In this document: positions 32,741-41,076 of the stretch, piece by piece
How positions within the stretch are numbered: position 1 is the stretch's first letter
How the letters are laid out: each line of letters opens with the position of its first letter
NCBI RefSeq assembly: GCF_002160895.1
Contig: NZ_NFLL01000011.1
Location: forward strand, 25,599-89,598
Direction: 5' to 3'
Origin: Faecalibacterium sp. An122
GTDB lineage: Bacteria; Bacillota; Clostridia; Oscillospirales; Ruminococcaceae
DNA: 64,000 nt
The notes under the pieces: generated by a model
Told to the model about the DNA's origin: nothing
Databases searched by the model: none
Seen by the model: the letters and a program-made list of their open reading frames with translations, nothing else
Position numbers and translations under genes: made by a program

Positions 32741-32769
32741 TTTCCATGAGAACGAAAGTATGGTAAAAT
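32741..32769 (+). promoter_or_regulatory. Candidate promoter of the cyclophilin gene
   Basis: TTTCCA, a 17-base spacer and TAAAAT, about 160 bases before the ATG at 32929. The rest of 32614-32928 shows no gene and no recognised riboswitch. Confidence 0.45.
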
Positions 32770-32928
32770 GTCGATAGGGCGCCCGCGTCCTTTTTTCCTG
32801 GCCGGATGGGAGATGGAAAAGCCTGTGTGTGGTTTTCCCGGCGGGAGACGCGGGCTTTGGTATCTGTGCCCCGGGGCGTCTGGGACGTTGAACGCCGGGG
32901 CCTGCGATGAAGGAGTAGGAGAAGCACT

Positions 32929-33405
32929 ATGGTTCGTATTACTATGGAAGACGGCGGTGTCATCGACATCGAGCTGGACAAGAAGGCCGCCCCCATCACC
33001 TGCGAGAACTTTGAGAAGCTGGTGAAGTCCGGGTTTTATGACGGCCTGACCTTCCACCGGGTGATTCCCGGCTTTATGATTCAGGGCGGCTGCCCCCTGG
33101 GCAACGGCACCGGCGGCCCGGGCTGGAAGATCAAGGGCGAGTTCCTGGCCAACGGCGTGGCCAACCCCATCCGCCACACCCGCGGCGTGGTCAGCATGGC
33201 CCGTGCCGCTGATCCCAACAGCGCCGGCAGCCAGTTCTTCATCATGCACCAGGATGCACCCCACCTGGACGGCCAGTACGCAGCCTTTGGCCACGTCACC
33301 GCCGGCATGGATGTGGTGGACCGGATTGCTTCGGTCCGCACCGACTGGAACGATAAGCCCGCCACCCCCGTTCGGATGAAGAGCGTGGTCATCATCGGGG
33401 AGTAA
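32929..33405 (+). CDS. Cyclophilin-type peptidyl-prolyl isomerase
   Basis: A 158-residue single-domain enzyme without signal peptide, so cytoplasmic. The active-site motifs are present: FHRVIPGFMIQGG (catalytic Arg), GVVSMARA, and GSQFFIM, followed by HLDGQYAAFGHV. It speeds cis-trans isomerisation of prolyl bonds in protein folding. GAAGGAG precedes the ATG. Monocistronic, with a clear terminator at 33447-33488. Confidence 0.95.
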   Translation: MVRITMEDGGVIDIELDKKAAPITCENFEKLVKSGFYDGLTFHRVIPGFMIQGGCPLGNGTGGPGWKIKGEFLANGVANPIRHTRGVVSMARAADPNSAGSQFFIMHQDAPHLDGQYAAFGHVTAGMDVVDRIASVRTDWNDKPATPVRMKSVVIIGE

Positions 33406-33446
33406 ACTTCCCTGCGGGCCGGAAAACCGGAACAGAAAAAACACAG

Positions 33447-33488
33447 CGCCCCCGTTCAGGCCCAGCGGCCCGGACGGGGGCGTTTTTT
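33447..33488 (+). terminator. Terminator of the cyclophilin gene
   Basis: CGCCCCCGT / ACGGGGGCG with 18-base loop followed by TTTTTT. Confidence 0.88.
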
Positions 33489-33548
33489 GTCTGGATTTCC
33501 CGGCGGGGGCCGGACGCTGAAAGAGGTGCAGGCCGTTTCACAAAGAAA

Positions 33549-33570
33549 CACCCCCGGAAACCCGGGGGTG
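33549..33570 (-). terminator. Terminator of the FAD oxidoreductase gene
   Basis: CACCCCCGG / CCGGGGGTG with a 4-base loop, followed on the minus strand by TTTCTTTG. Confidence 0.8.
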
Positions 33571-33615
33571 AAAAGCGGCTAAAGGCCTATATACAAAGCG
33601 TTATATTACAATCTG

Positions 33616-35040
33616 TTATAGAGGCCGGAGCTCCAGGCCTTCCTTTTCGGCCAGCTTGCGGCCCATCAGGACGCCCATGACGCTGGCCATCATCAGGCCG
33701 CGGGTCCAGCCCGAGCTGTCGCCCAGGCAGTGGAGGCCCTGGATGTTGGTGTCCAGGTTCTTGTCCATCTTGACCTTGTTGGAGTAGAACTTCAGCTCAG
33801 GGCTGTACAGCAGGGTCTCGTAGGCGGCGAAGCCGGGCACCACCATGTCCAGCATCTTGATGAACTCAATGATGTTGGTCATGGCCCGGTAGGGCATGGC
33901 GGCGGTGATATCGCCGGCCACCGCATCGGGCAGGGTGGGCCGGACGTTGCTGCGGGCCAGTTCCTCGGGCCAGGTGCGCTTGCCGTCCAGGATGTCGCCG
34001 TAGCGCTGGACCAGAATGTGGCCGGCGCCCAGCATGTTGGTCAGCTCGCCCACCTTCTGGGCGTAGGAAATGGGCTGGTTGAAGGGCTCGGTGAAGTTGT
34101 GGGACACCAGAATGGCCAGGTTGGTGTTCTCGCTCTTCTTCTCCTTGTAGCTGTGGCCGTTGACCACCGCCAGGTCGTTGTCGTAGTTCTCCTGGGCCAC
34201 AAAGCCGCCCGGGTTCTGGCAGAAGGTGCGGACCTTGTTCTTCCAGGGACGGGGGTAGCCGATCAGCTTGGACTCGTACAGCACCCGGTTGACCTTTTCC
34301 ATCACCTCGTTGCGGCACTCTACCCGGACGCCGATGTCCACGGTGCCGGGCTTGTGGGCGATGTGGTGTTCCGCACAGAGCTTTTCCAGCCAGTCGGCGC
34401 CCCGGCGGCCGGTGCCGATGACCACCGTGTCGGCGTAGATGGGGCGGGATTCGCCGTTCTTTTCCCGCACCAGGACGCCGCGGCAGATGTCCCCGTCCAG
34501 CAGAATGTTCTCACATTCGGTGGAGAACAGCATCTCCACGCCGCCGGCCTGCAGGTGTTTTTCCACCGCCAGGTACAGCTGATGGGCTTTTTCGGTGCCC
34601 AGATGGCGGATGGGGCAGTCCACCAGCTTGAGGCCGGCCTTGATGGCGTTTTTGCGGATTTCGCGGATGTCCTCGCCGGTGTAGATGCCCTCCACATGGG
34701 GGTCTGCGCCGAAGTCTAGATAAATCTTGTCGGTGTAGTCGATGAGCTGCTGGGCGAAGTTTTCGCCGATGAGGGAGGGCAGGTCGCCGCCCACCTCATA
34801 GGACAGGCTCAGTTTGCCGTCCGAGAAGGCGCCGGCGCCCGAAAAGCCGGTGGTGATGGCGCAGGTGGGCCGGCAGTTGACGCAGTAGCCCAGCTCGGCC
34901 TTGGGGCAGCGGCGCTGCTCCACCGATTTGCCCTTCTCTACCAGAAGGATCTTCTTTTTGCTGCCGTGGCGCAGCAGCTCGACTGCGGTGAAGATGCCGG
35001 CAGGGCCTGCGCCCACAATAATCAGGTCGTATTTTTCCAT
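33616..35040 (-). CDS. FAD-dependent dehydrogenase (COG2509 type)
   Basis: A 474-residue flavoprotein. The N-terminal dinucleotide fold is YDLIIVGAGPAGIFTAVELL with VEKG as the ribose-binding acidic end. CPKAELGYCVNCRPTC supplies a Cys-rich loop typical of this family, and GTGRRGADWL is the second nucleotide motif. The C-terminal HCLGDSSGWTRGLMMASVMG closes the FAD site. This family of uncharacterised dehydrogenases is widespread in Firmicutes; the substrate is unknown. It is followed by a terminator, and the gene upstream (DUF308) is 52 bases away in the same direction. Confidence 0.88.
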   Translation of the reverse strand: MEKYDLIIVGAGPAGIFTAVELLRHGSKKKILLVEKGKSVEQRRCPKAELGYCVNCRPTCAITTGFSGAGAFSDGKLSLSYEVGGDLPSLIGENFAQQLIDYTDKIYLDFGADPHVEGIYTGEDIREIRKNAIKAGLKLVDCPIRHLGTEKAHQLYLAVEKHLQAGGVEMLFSTECENILLDGDICRGVLVREKNGESRPIYADTVVIGTGRRGADWLEKLCAEHHIAHKPGTVDIGVRVECRNEVMEKVNRVLYESKLIGYPRPWKNKVRTFCQNPGGFVAQENYDNDLAVVNGHSYKEKKSENTNLAILVSHNFTEPFNQPISYAQKVGELTNMLGAGHILVQRYGDILDGKRTWPEELARSNVRPTLPDAVAGDITAAMPYRAMTNIIEFIKMLDMVVPGFAAYETLLYSPELKFYSNKVKMDKNLDTNIQGLHCLGDSSGWTRGLMMASVMGVLMGRKLAEKEGLELRPL

Positions 35041-35092
35041 GGTCGTGTTTCCCTTTCTATGCTACTGCCGCGTCTGCGGCAGAAAAACGGGG

Positions 35093-35785
35093 TTATTCCT
35101 GGTTCACTTCGGCGCTCTCGTCCACCGTGTCCAGCTCCCGGGCGGTGGAGATGGTGTCGGTGGAGGCATAGTCGGCCCCCACCACCCCGTCGCCGTTCAG
35201 ATCCATGCCGGTGACCGATTCCAGCATGGACTGGGTCTCAGGATGAAGCTTGTTGAACCGGCGGATGGCCAGGGCCGTATAGATGGCGCCGCCCAGGTTG
35301 AAGGCGCCCTCGATGAGGAGGATGATGCCGATGCCCATGACCAGGGTTTCCATGGCGCCGAAGGGGTCAAAGATCATGATGCCGCCCAGCACCACGCTGA
35401 GCAGGGCCAGCAGGATGAACCATTTCCAGCTGGGATAGCCGCAGCGGCGCAGTTCCAGGGCGTTCTGGATCCGGCCCAGGCTGTCGAACAAAACGAACAG
35501 GCCGAACACCACCGGCAGAATCCGCACCACAATGTCGCTGCGCAGGATCAGAAAACCGCCCAGGCCCAGGCAGACCAGACCCGAAATCAGGGTGAACTGG
35601 CTCTGAAAGACCTTGTGTTCCGCGGTGAAATACCGGATCAGCTGGACGGCGGCGCAGGCCAGCACCACGCCTCCCAGGGCGTAGCAGACGATGTTCAGGG
35701 CCAGGCCGGGCACGGCCAACAGAAAGATGCCCAGAGCCAGATACAGCAGGCTCATCAGGATCAGGTTCCATTTGAGATTTTTCAT
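35093..35785 (-). CDS. DUF308 (HdeD-like) membrane protein
   Basis: A 230-residue protein with six TM helices in paired repeats (for example LILMSLLYLALGIFLLAVPG and FILLALLSVVLGGIMIFDP, each ending with the family's G-x-x-x-x-P pattern). A 45-residue acidic Thr/Asp-rich cytoplasmic tail follows. HdeD-type proteins protect against acid stress in enterobacteria; in Firmicutes their role is not known. Confidence 0.82.
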   Translation of the reverse strand: MKNLKWNLILMSLLYLALGIFLLAVPGLALNIVCYALGGVVLACAAVQLIRYFTAEHKVFQSQFTLISGLVCLGLGGFLILRSDIVVRILPVVFGLFVLFDSLGRIQNALELRRCGYPSWKWFILLALLSVVLGGIMIFDPFGAMETLVMGIGIILLIEGAFNLGGAIYTALAIRRFNKLHPETQSMLESVTGMDLNGDGVVGADYASTDTISTARELDTVDESAEVNQE

Positions 35786-35920
35786 AGTCGGATGCCTCCT
35801 TTGGGGCGGGTCCCTTTTTCAGTATTCCACGCGGGAACGTCTTTTGCACACCGCGTCTGTACACAAAAGATGGGCAGAATGCACCCGCACCCTGCCCATT
35901 GTGCAGACAGCTTTCCGGCG

Positions 35921-36526
35921 TCAGCCCAGCTGCTTTTCCTTGGCTTCCACTGCGGCCAGAATCATCTGGACACAGGCGTCCTTGCCCAGGGCAGCGTTGA
36001 CGCTCAGGTCATAGTTGTGGACGTCGCCCCAGCGGTTCTGAGTGTAGTAGTTGTAGTAGGCGGCGCGCTGACGGTCGGTCTTGTCGATCTCGTCCCGGAT
36101 GCCTTTTTCGGTGGTGGCCTTGACGATGGGGTTGGTCTTGGCGTAGACGCGGCGCCATTCCACCGGGGCGTGGACAAAGACGTGGAGCACGTCGGTCCGC
36201 TCCCGCAGGACGTAGTCGGCGCACCGGCCCAGAATCACGCAGGGGCCTTCATCGGCCAGCTTCTTGATGATCCGGCTCTGCAGGATGAACACCTGGTCGC
36301 TCAGGGGCAGGTCGGTGCCCATGGTGTACAGGCTGTACAGCAGGCTGTGGGTGTGGCGCTTTTCGCTGGCCGCGACAGCTTCCTCCGACAGGCCGGAGTC
36401 CTTGGCTGCCATGGTGATCAGCTCTTTGTCGTAGAGCTTGATGCCCAGCGCGTCGGCGACGTCCTGTGCGATATAGCGCCCGCCCGTGCAGTACTCACGG
36501 CTCAAAGTGATGATCGTTTTTGCCAT
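35921..36526 (-). CDS. Cytidylate kinase-like family protein
   Basis: A 201-residue protein from the ATG at 36526 (GGGAGGAAC upstream). ITLSREYCTGGRYIAQDVA is the modified P-loop of the cytidylate-kinase-2 family, which lacks the usual GKS. It continues with the Asp-rich LYDKELI and CVILGRCADYVLRE, a lid with VHAPVEWRRVYAK. The substrate is not established for this family; it is distinct from the essential Cmk. Monocistronic. Confidence 0.85.
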   Translation of the reverse strand: MAKTIITLSREYCTGGRYIAQDVADALGIKLYDKELITMAAKDSGLSEEAVAASEKRHTHSLLYSLYTMGTDLPLSDQVFILQSRIIKKLADEGPCVILGRCADYVLRERTDVLHVFVHAPVEWRRVYAKTNPIVKATTEKGIRDEIDKTDRQRAAYYNYYTQNRWGDVHNYDLSVNAALGKDACVQMILAAVEAKEKQLG

Positions 36527-36743
36527 AATTGTTCCTCCCATCTTGTTGGGGCGGACCCGGAAAGCGTCTTTGCGCCTGCCTCTGGGCCGGACAGTCCGGG
36601 CCGGGGGCAGACAGGACAGTCTTTTTTGGATTCACCCTGGAACCGCCGCCCTGCCGCAGCCGCAGAGCCGCATGGGAGCAGCGCTTCCGTTAAACAGTCG
36701 GGCGCGGGGCCCGGCTGCTGTGTTTCAACGCTTGGCCGGCCGG

Positions 36744-38069
36744 TCAGCCGGCGGAGGCGGCCGTGTGGGGCGGCAGAACCATCTCGGCTACCCGCATGGT
36801 GCCGGTCTGATCCACCGCATAGATGCAGCAGCGCCCCTCGGCGCCGGCCAGATCGGCGGGGAACCGCACCCCGCCCGCTGCCGTCCGCTCCATCCGGTGA
36901 AAGGTCTTGTGGGCGGTGGTGGCGTGGGCCACTCCGTCGTAGATGGTGCAAGCGATCCAGCCGCTGAAGGAATCGGGCAGGAGGTCCCGCCCGCCCTTTT
37001 GGGTAAAGAACCACTCCCCTTCGCCGCCGGCTTCCAGCCCGCAGCGGATGCGGCGGGGCCGGGTGGTGGCGATGGTGCGGGGCTTGGGCCGCAGAATGAT
37101 GGCCCGCCCGGTAAAATAACGCTGAAAATCCGCCACTGACATGGTGCGGGCCACGCTGCCGCTGTCGGCGGTGGGGTCGTTGAGCAGGACAAAGTTGGCC
37201 ATGACGTCGTCGTCATGCCCAAAGCCCCGCAGGGCCATCCACACCCGCACCGGCTCTTTCTGGCCGGCCAGACGGGTTTCCATCTCGACGCCCACCGAAC
37301 AGCCGTCGTGGATCTGGGCCCGCAGGTCTTTCAAATCCAGCCAGCCCAGCCAGCTGGGATAGCCGCAGCAGGCCGCGGCCGCCACCGCATAGGCGGCGTT
37401 GTGGACGCTGCTGGTGGCCCCGTCCAGCATGGTGTAGGCCACTTCCTCGGGCAGAATATCCTCGCCCCACCGGTTCATCAGGGACGCCATCACCAGGGAC
37501 AGGTCCATCTCCCGGCCAAAGCTGGGATCACGGCCTTCCAGGCTGTATTCCGGCAGGTAGAGCCGGTGGTTGGAGACGGCGCCGTCCTGCCGGTCCCAGG
37601 CCAGGGGCCGGACGGCGGCAGCCAGCAGGCGGACCGCCGGGGTCACCTTGCTGTCGTTGGAGGAGAGGTTCACCTGGAGCTGGATGCCCACCGCTCCGCC
37701 GGGGGCGGCCACCGTGACGGTGTCCCCCATCAGAAAGACCAGGCCGTCCTCGCTCTGGGTGTGAATGCTGCGCCGGGGATAATCGGGAGCCCATTTGCCG
37801 AAGCTCATCCAGCTGGTCCAGTCCCCGTTGGCATACACCCGGCAGCGGACCTCCAGCATGGTGTTGTCGGGGGCCAGCGCGTTCCAGCTGACGTTCAGGT
37901 TGCAGAAGGTCGGCATGGCCAGCTCCGGGGAGGTATAGCTGCCGTAGGGCAGATACCGGCCGGCCGAGCTGTCCAGCACCAGACAGCCGTTTTCCAGGGC
38001 CACGTTGTCCAGCGCGCCCCGGGAAAAAGTCTCGGTCCCCTGCAGAATCAGGTTGTTTTTCTGTTCCAT
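36744..38069 (-). CDS. C39-like peptidase fold with lost catalytic residues
   Basis: A 441-residue protein from the ATG at 38069. The N-terminal 170 residues are a beta-sandwich-like region (SWNALAPDNTMLEVRCRVY). From 190 onward it follows the Clostridiales C39-like layout: LPEYS, the segment where CSPTS is expected reads REMDLSLVMAS, then EEVAYTMLDG, HNAAYAVAAAACCGY, the position of the catalytic GH reads VWMALRGFG, and LLNDPTADS with the family's closing motif is kept. Both catalytic Cys and His appear missing, so it is likely a binding pseudo-enzyme. No signal peptide. It lies 25 bases downstream of the DUF624 gene. Confidence 0.6.
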   Translation of the reverse strand: MEQKNNLILQGTETFSRGALDNVALENGCLVLDSSAGRYLPYGSYTSPELAMPTFCNLNVSWNALAPDNTMLEVRCRVYANGDWTSWMSFGKWAPDYPRRSIHTQSEDGLVFLMGDTVTVAAPGGAVGIQLQVNLSSNDSKVTPAVRLLAAAVRPLAWDRQDGAVSNHRLYLPEYSLEGRDPSFGREMDLSLVMASLMNRWGEDILPEEVAYTMLDGATSSVHNAAYAVAAAACCGYPSWLGWLDLKDLRAQIHDGCSVGVEMETRLAGQKEPVRVWMALRGFGHDDDVMANFVLLNDPTADSGSVARTMSVADFQRYFTGRAIILRPKPRTIATTRPRRIRCGLEAGGEGEWFFTQKGGRDLLPDSFSGWIACTIYDGVAHATTAHKTFHRMERTAAGGVRFPADLAGAEGRCCIYAVDQTGTMRVAEMVLPPHTAASAG

Positions 38070-38094
38070 CCTGCGCCCTGCCTCTCTGCGGCGC

Positions 38095-38955
38095 TCATTC
38101 GCCGCTGTCGCTGCCGTCGGACGAAGGGTCCTCGTCCTCTGCATAGTCGGCGGCGAGGGCGGCGGACAGCTCGGCGTCCTTCTTGGCGCGGATCTGCTCC
38201 TCCACGTGGAACACCCGCTCCAGATCGCCGCTGACAATCTGGCAGCAGATCTCACAGGTGAACCAGAAGCCAAAGACGATCATCAGCAGCAGGCCCAGAG
38301 GCATGCACAGGATCACCAGGCCCCAGAACAAAATCTGGACGATGGATGCCGCCAGAGCATGGGGCAGGAAGGCCAGCATGCAGCGGATGCTGTTGGCCAG
38401 AGTCTGGTGAAAAGGCTGGTCCAGCAGGACCACCTGGGGCCACATATAGGCGAACAGCATGTGAAAGACCACCAGGTTCAAAACCGCGGCCACCCACATG
38501 CCGGTGCCCACGTTGACCCCCTGGGCCAGCATGCTGAAGCAGAAATAGACGATGAAAATCTGCAGGGTGACCACCACGCAGTAGAGGATGCCGGGCAGGA
38601 TGCTGGCCTTGAAGTTCTGGCGGAACGCCCGGCGGTAGGTGGTCCACCAGTAGCCCGGCTCATCCCGCAGAGCCCGCAGGACGGTGTCGTACATGCCCGC
38701 CAGCACCGGGCCGGCCAGCACGCCGCCCACCACGGCGCTCACCACCATCACCGGCAGGCTGTTCATCAGAAAGCCGATGTACACCAGGCAGATCACCGGG
38801 ATAAAGCCCAGGCAGGTCAGCAGGTTGGCCAGGAACATGCCGTTCATGTCCCGACCCACCAGCTCGAAGAAACGGCCCAGACCGGTCTTGCGGGGCGTGT
38901 CCTTGTCTACGCCACGGCCGTCCTTGAAGTCATTTGCGCTCGGAAAAAGTCCCAT
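38095..38955 (-). CDS. DUF624 (YesL-like) membrane protein
   Basis: A 286-residue protein with six TM helices. The N-terminal GLGRFFELVGRDMNGMFLANLL and the following RALRDEPGYWWTTYRRAFRQNF match the DUF624/YesL family, in which members accompany sugar uptake or wall genes. It ends with a 45-residue acidic tail. It starts 25 bases before the pseudo-C39 gene in the same direction, so the two probably form one transcript. Confidence 0.82.
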   Translation of the reverse strand: MGLFPSANDFKDGRGVDKDTPRKTGLGRFFELVGRDMNGMFLANLLTCLGFIPVICLVYIGFLMNSLPVMVVSAVVGGVLAGPVLAGMYDTVLRALRDEPGYWWTTYRRAFRQNFKASILPGILYCVVVTLQIFIVYFCFSMLAQGVNVGTGMWVAAVLNLVVFHMLFAYMWPQVVLLDQPFHQTLANSIRCMLAFLPHALAASIVQILFWGLVILCMPLGLLLMIVFGFWFTCEICCQIVSGDLERVFHVEEQIRAKKDAELSAALAADYAEDEDPSSDGSDSGE

Positions 38956-39176
38956 TTGTCTGTTCCCTCTCTCGGGTCTCTGTGCAAAACGCCCAGTCCC
39001 CGAAACATATTTCCTTTATACATCTTACATAATACCCGTATTTGGTGGATTTTGCAAGACCTTGGACCCCGCGCTTTTGTAAAAAAAGTGTTTCGATCTC
39101 CCATTTTGCCCCAATCTGTGTTACAATACAAATGAAATCATCAAAAATACAACAAACCAACTGGGAGGGGACCTCG

Positions 39177-39935
39177 TTGCAGATTCTTTATATTCTGCGA
39201 ACCATCGCAATGTATGTGTACATGTTTGGCTATATGCTGCTGTTTTACGGCACCCTGCGCCGGGCCGAAAAGGCTGCCGCCGCCGGTGACCGCGAGACGG
39301 TGCGCCAGATTGTCAACTACCACATTCCCCGCTGGTGCCGGGGGCTTTTGCGGGTGGCCGGCGTCAAGATGACGGTGGAGGGGGTGGAGAACATCCCCGC
39401 CTCGGGCCCGGTGGTCTTTGTGGGCAACCACCGCAGCTATTTTGATATCCCCATCATGCTGGTGGCGCTGGACCATCCCCATGGCATCCTGGCCAAGGAG
39501 GAGCTGGCCAACATTCCCCTGCTGAGCCGCTGGATGAACCTGCTGGGCTGTGTCTATGTCAAGCGGGAGGACGTCCGGGGTTCGCTGCAGGCCCTGAAAG
39601 ACGCTTCCGACGTGGTCAAAAACGGCGAGAGCTTCACCATTTTCCCCGAGGGCACCCGGTATAAAGGGGTGGAAGGCGGCGCAGGCGAGTTCAAGGCCGG
39701 CGCCTTCCGCATCGCCATCAAGACCGGCGCCCCGGTGGTGCCGGTGGCCATCAGCGGGGCCCGGGCCCTGTATGAGGACCACGGCTGCATCGTACGCCCG
39801 GGCAGCGTCCGCGTCACCATTCTGCCGGCCATCCGCACCGCCGGCATGAAGAAGGAAGAACAGACCCAGCTGCCCCAGGCGGTGCGCCAGAACATTCTGG
39901 CGGCCATGAGCCGGCTGGGACAGACCATTTTGTGA
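39177..39935 (+). CDS. plsC: 1-acyl-sn-glycerol-3-phosphate acyltransferase family
   Basis: A 252-residue membrane enzyme; a TTG start at 39177 is chosen because GGGAGGGG lies 7 bases upstream and the N-terminal helix (QILYILRTIAMYVYMFGYML) is then complete. Acyltransferase blocks: NHRSYFD (NHx4D, catalytic His/Asp), GCVYVKRED, FPEGTR, and VPVAISGA. It makes phosphatidic acid from lysophosphatidate at the inner membrane face. The next gene follows after 31 bases. Confidence 0.88.
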   Translation: MQILYILRTIAMYVYMFGYMLLFYGTLRRAEKAAAAGDRETVRQIVNYHIPRWCRGLLRVAGVKMTVEGVENIPASGPVVFVGNHRSYFDIPIMLVALDHPHGILAKEELANIPLLSRWMNLLGCVYVKREDVRGSLQALKDASDVVKNGESFTIFPEGTRYKGVEGGAGEFKAGAFRIAIKTGAPVVPVAISGARALYEDHGCIVRPGSVRVTILPAIRTAGMKKEEQTQLPQAVRQNILAAMSRLGQTIL

Positions 39936-39966
39936 CGGCGCCGCGCCGCGAGGGAGAGAAACACCT

Positions 39967-40716
39967 ATGGCAAGCTACCGCTATGAACGCGACATCAAAG
40001 AGGAGGATATCCGCCCCCTGAAGGAGCGCCAGTACACCCGCAGGGAGCGGTGGAACAACTGGTGGGACTACAACCTGAAATGGGTGATCCTGGGCGCCAT
40101 CGTGGTGGGGTTTGTGGGATACTGCTTCATCGGACAGTACTTCTTCACCGTCCACCCCGACTACAACGTGGCGGTGGTGGCCCCCTACTACCTGCCCGAG
40201 GACACGGTGGAGGCCCTGCAGCGGGAGCTGGCGGCCTTTGGCGAGGACCTGAACGAGGACGGCGAAGTGGTGGTGACGGTGAACGTCTACACCCTGGACT
40301 ACAGTGAGAACGACGACGCCTATATGACCATGGCGGGCACCACCCGCCTGGCTGCCGACGTGCAGGGGTCTCTCAGCTCCATTTATATCCTGTACGACCC
40401 GGCCAACTTTGAGGAGTCCACCGGCGCCCTGCGCTACCTGGACGGCAGCCTGCCCCAGGGGGATTCGGACGATGACTGGTGGAATATGGTCTATCGCTGG
40501 ACCGACTGCCCGGTTCTCACCGGCCTGGACCTGGGCAGCTACGGCCCCGATGCCACCCAGTCCAACACCGGCGACAGCCAGGAATATATGAGCTCCTTCT
40601 ATGTGGGTTTCCGTGGCGCGTGGAACAGCGCCTCGGCGGAGAGCATCGCTCCCGGGGAACCCATGTGGGAACAGCTGACCGCCGGAGCCGTCTCGACGGC
40701 GGCGGAGGAGCCGTGA
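39967..40716 (+). CDS. Single-pass membrane protein of unknown function
   Basis: A 249-residue protein. The cytoplasmic N-terminus is basic and aromatic (RYERDIKEEDIRPLKERQ, RRERWNNWWDYNLKW), then one TM helix (40-62, VILGAIVVGFVGYCFIGQYFF) and an acidic extracellular domain rich in Asp/Tyr (VAVVAPYYLPEDTVEALQREL). No catalytic motif was recognised. A good GAGGGAG site precedes the ATG. Similar proteins occur behind acyltransferase genes in this bacterial group, from general recollection only. Confidence 0.65.
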   Translation: MASYRYERDIKEEDIRPLKERQYTRRERWNNWWDYNLKWVILGAIVVGFVGYCFIGQYFFTVHPDYNVAVVAPYYLPEDTVEALQRELAAFGEDLNEDGEVVVTVNVYTLDYSENDDAYMTMAGTTRLAADVQGSLSSIYILYDPANFEESTGALRYLDGSLPQGDSDDDWWNMVYRWTDCPVLTGLDLGSYGPDATQSNTGDSQEYMSSFYVGFRGAWNSASAESIAPGEPMWEQLTAGAVSTAAEEP

Positions 40717-40886
40717 AAGGGGCCCGGCTGCGGGTGGTGCGCCGGTGGAAAAAGCCGGCGGCGCGGCCCAGGACGGCCGCCTGTCCCCCGCCCCGCCCTG
40801 CCGACCTGGACAACCCCTACAGCCCCTGCTATACCCGGACCCGCTCCTTTGCGGAGCTGACGCCCCGGCACAAACCCAAAAGGTGA
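40713..40886 (+). CDS. Possible small basic protein
   Basis: A 57-residue frame that starts at a GTG overlapping the previous stop (GTGA) and ends just before a terminator. It is Arg/Pro-rich (LRVVRRWKKPAARPR) with a conserved-looking end LDNPYSPCYTRTRSF. The position between coupled start and terminator supports expression; composition alone does not. Confidence 0.4.
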   Translation: MKGARLRVVRRWKKPAARPRTAACPPPRPADLDNPYSPCYTRTRSFAELTPRHKPKR

Positions 40887-40893
40887 TCAAATG

Positions 40894-40926
40894 TCCTGTG
40901 CGCAGTCTGCGCACAGGATGTTTTTT
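40894..40926 (+). terminator. Terminator of the plsC-membrane protein unit
   Basis: TCCTGTGCGCA / TGCGCACAGGA with a 3-base loop followed by TGTTTTTT. Confidence 0.92.
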
Positions 40927-40985
40927 CTTGTGGATTTTTCCGTATTTTGACCCGAAAAGAGGCCTGAAAACTGATTCTCCCGCGA

Positions 40986-41014
40986 TTGTGCACCGGTCCC
41001 GTTTATGGTATACT
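40986..41014 (+). promoter_or_regulatory. Promoter of the aromatic amino acid operon
   Basis: TTGTGC, a 17-base spacer and TATACT, 63 bases before pheA. No T-box or attenuator structure was recognised between it and the ATG. Confidence 0.65.
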
Positions 41015-41076
41015 GATGGTGACAAGAAATCAGATGACATTTGAAAAAATTTTGATTTGAAAGGGAGTGATCCGCG

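Noticed and set aside
40927..41076. T-box or attenuator in front of pheA
   Set aside because: Only about 60 bases separate promoter and start codon, and no T-box sequence or terminator stem is present.
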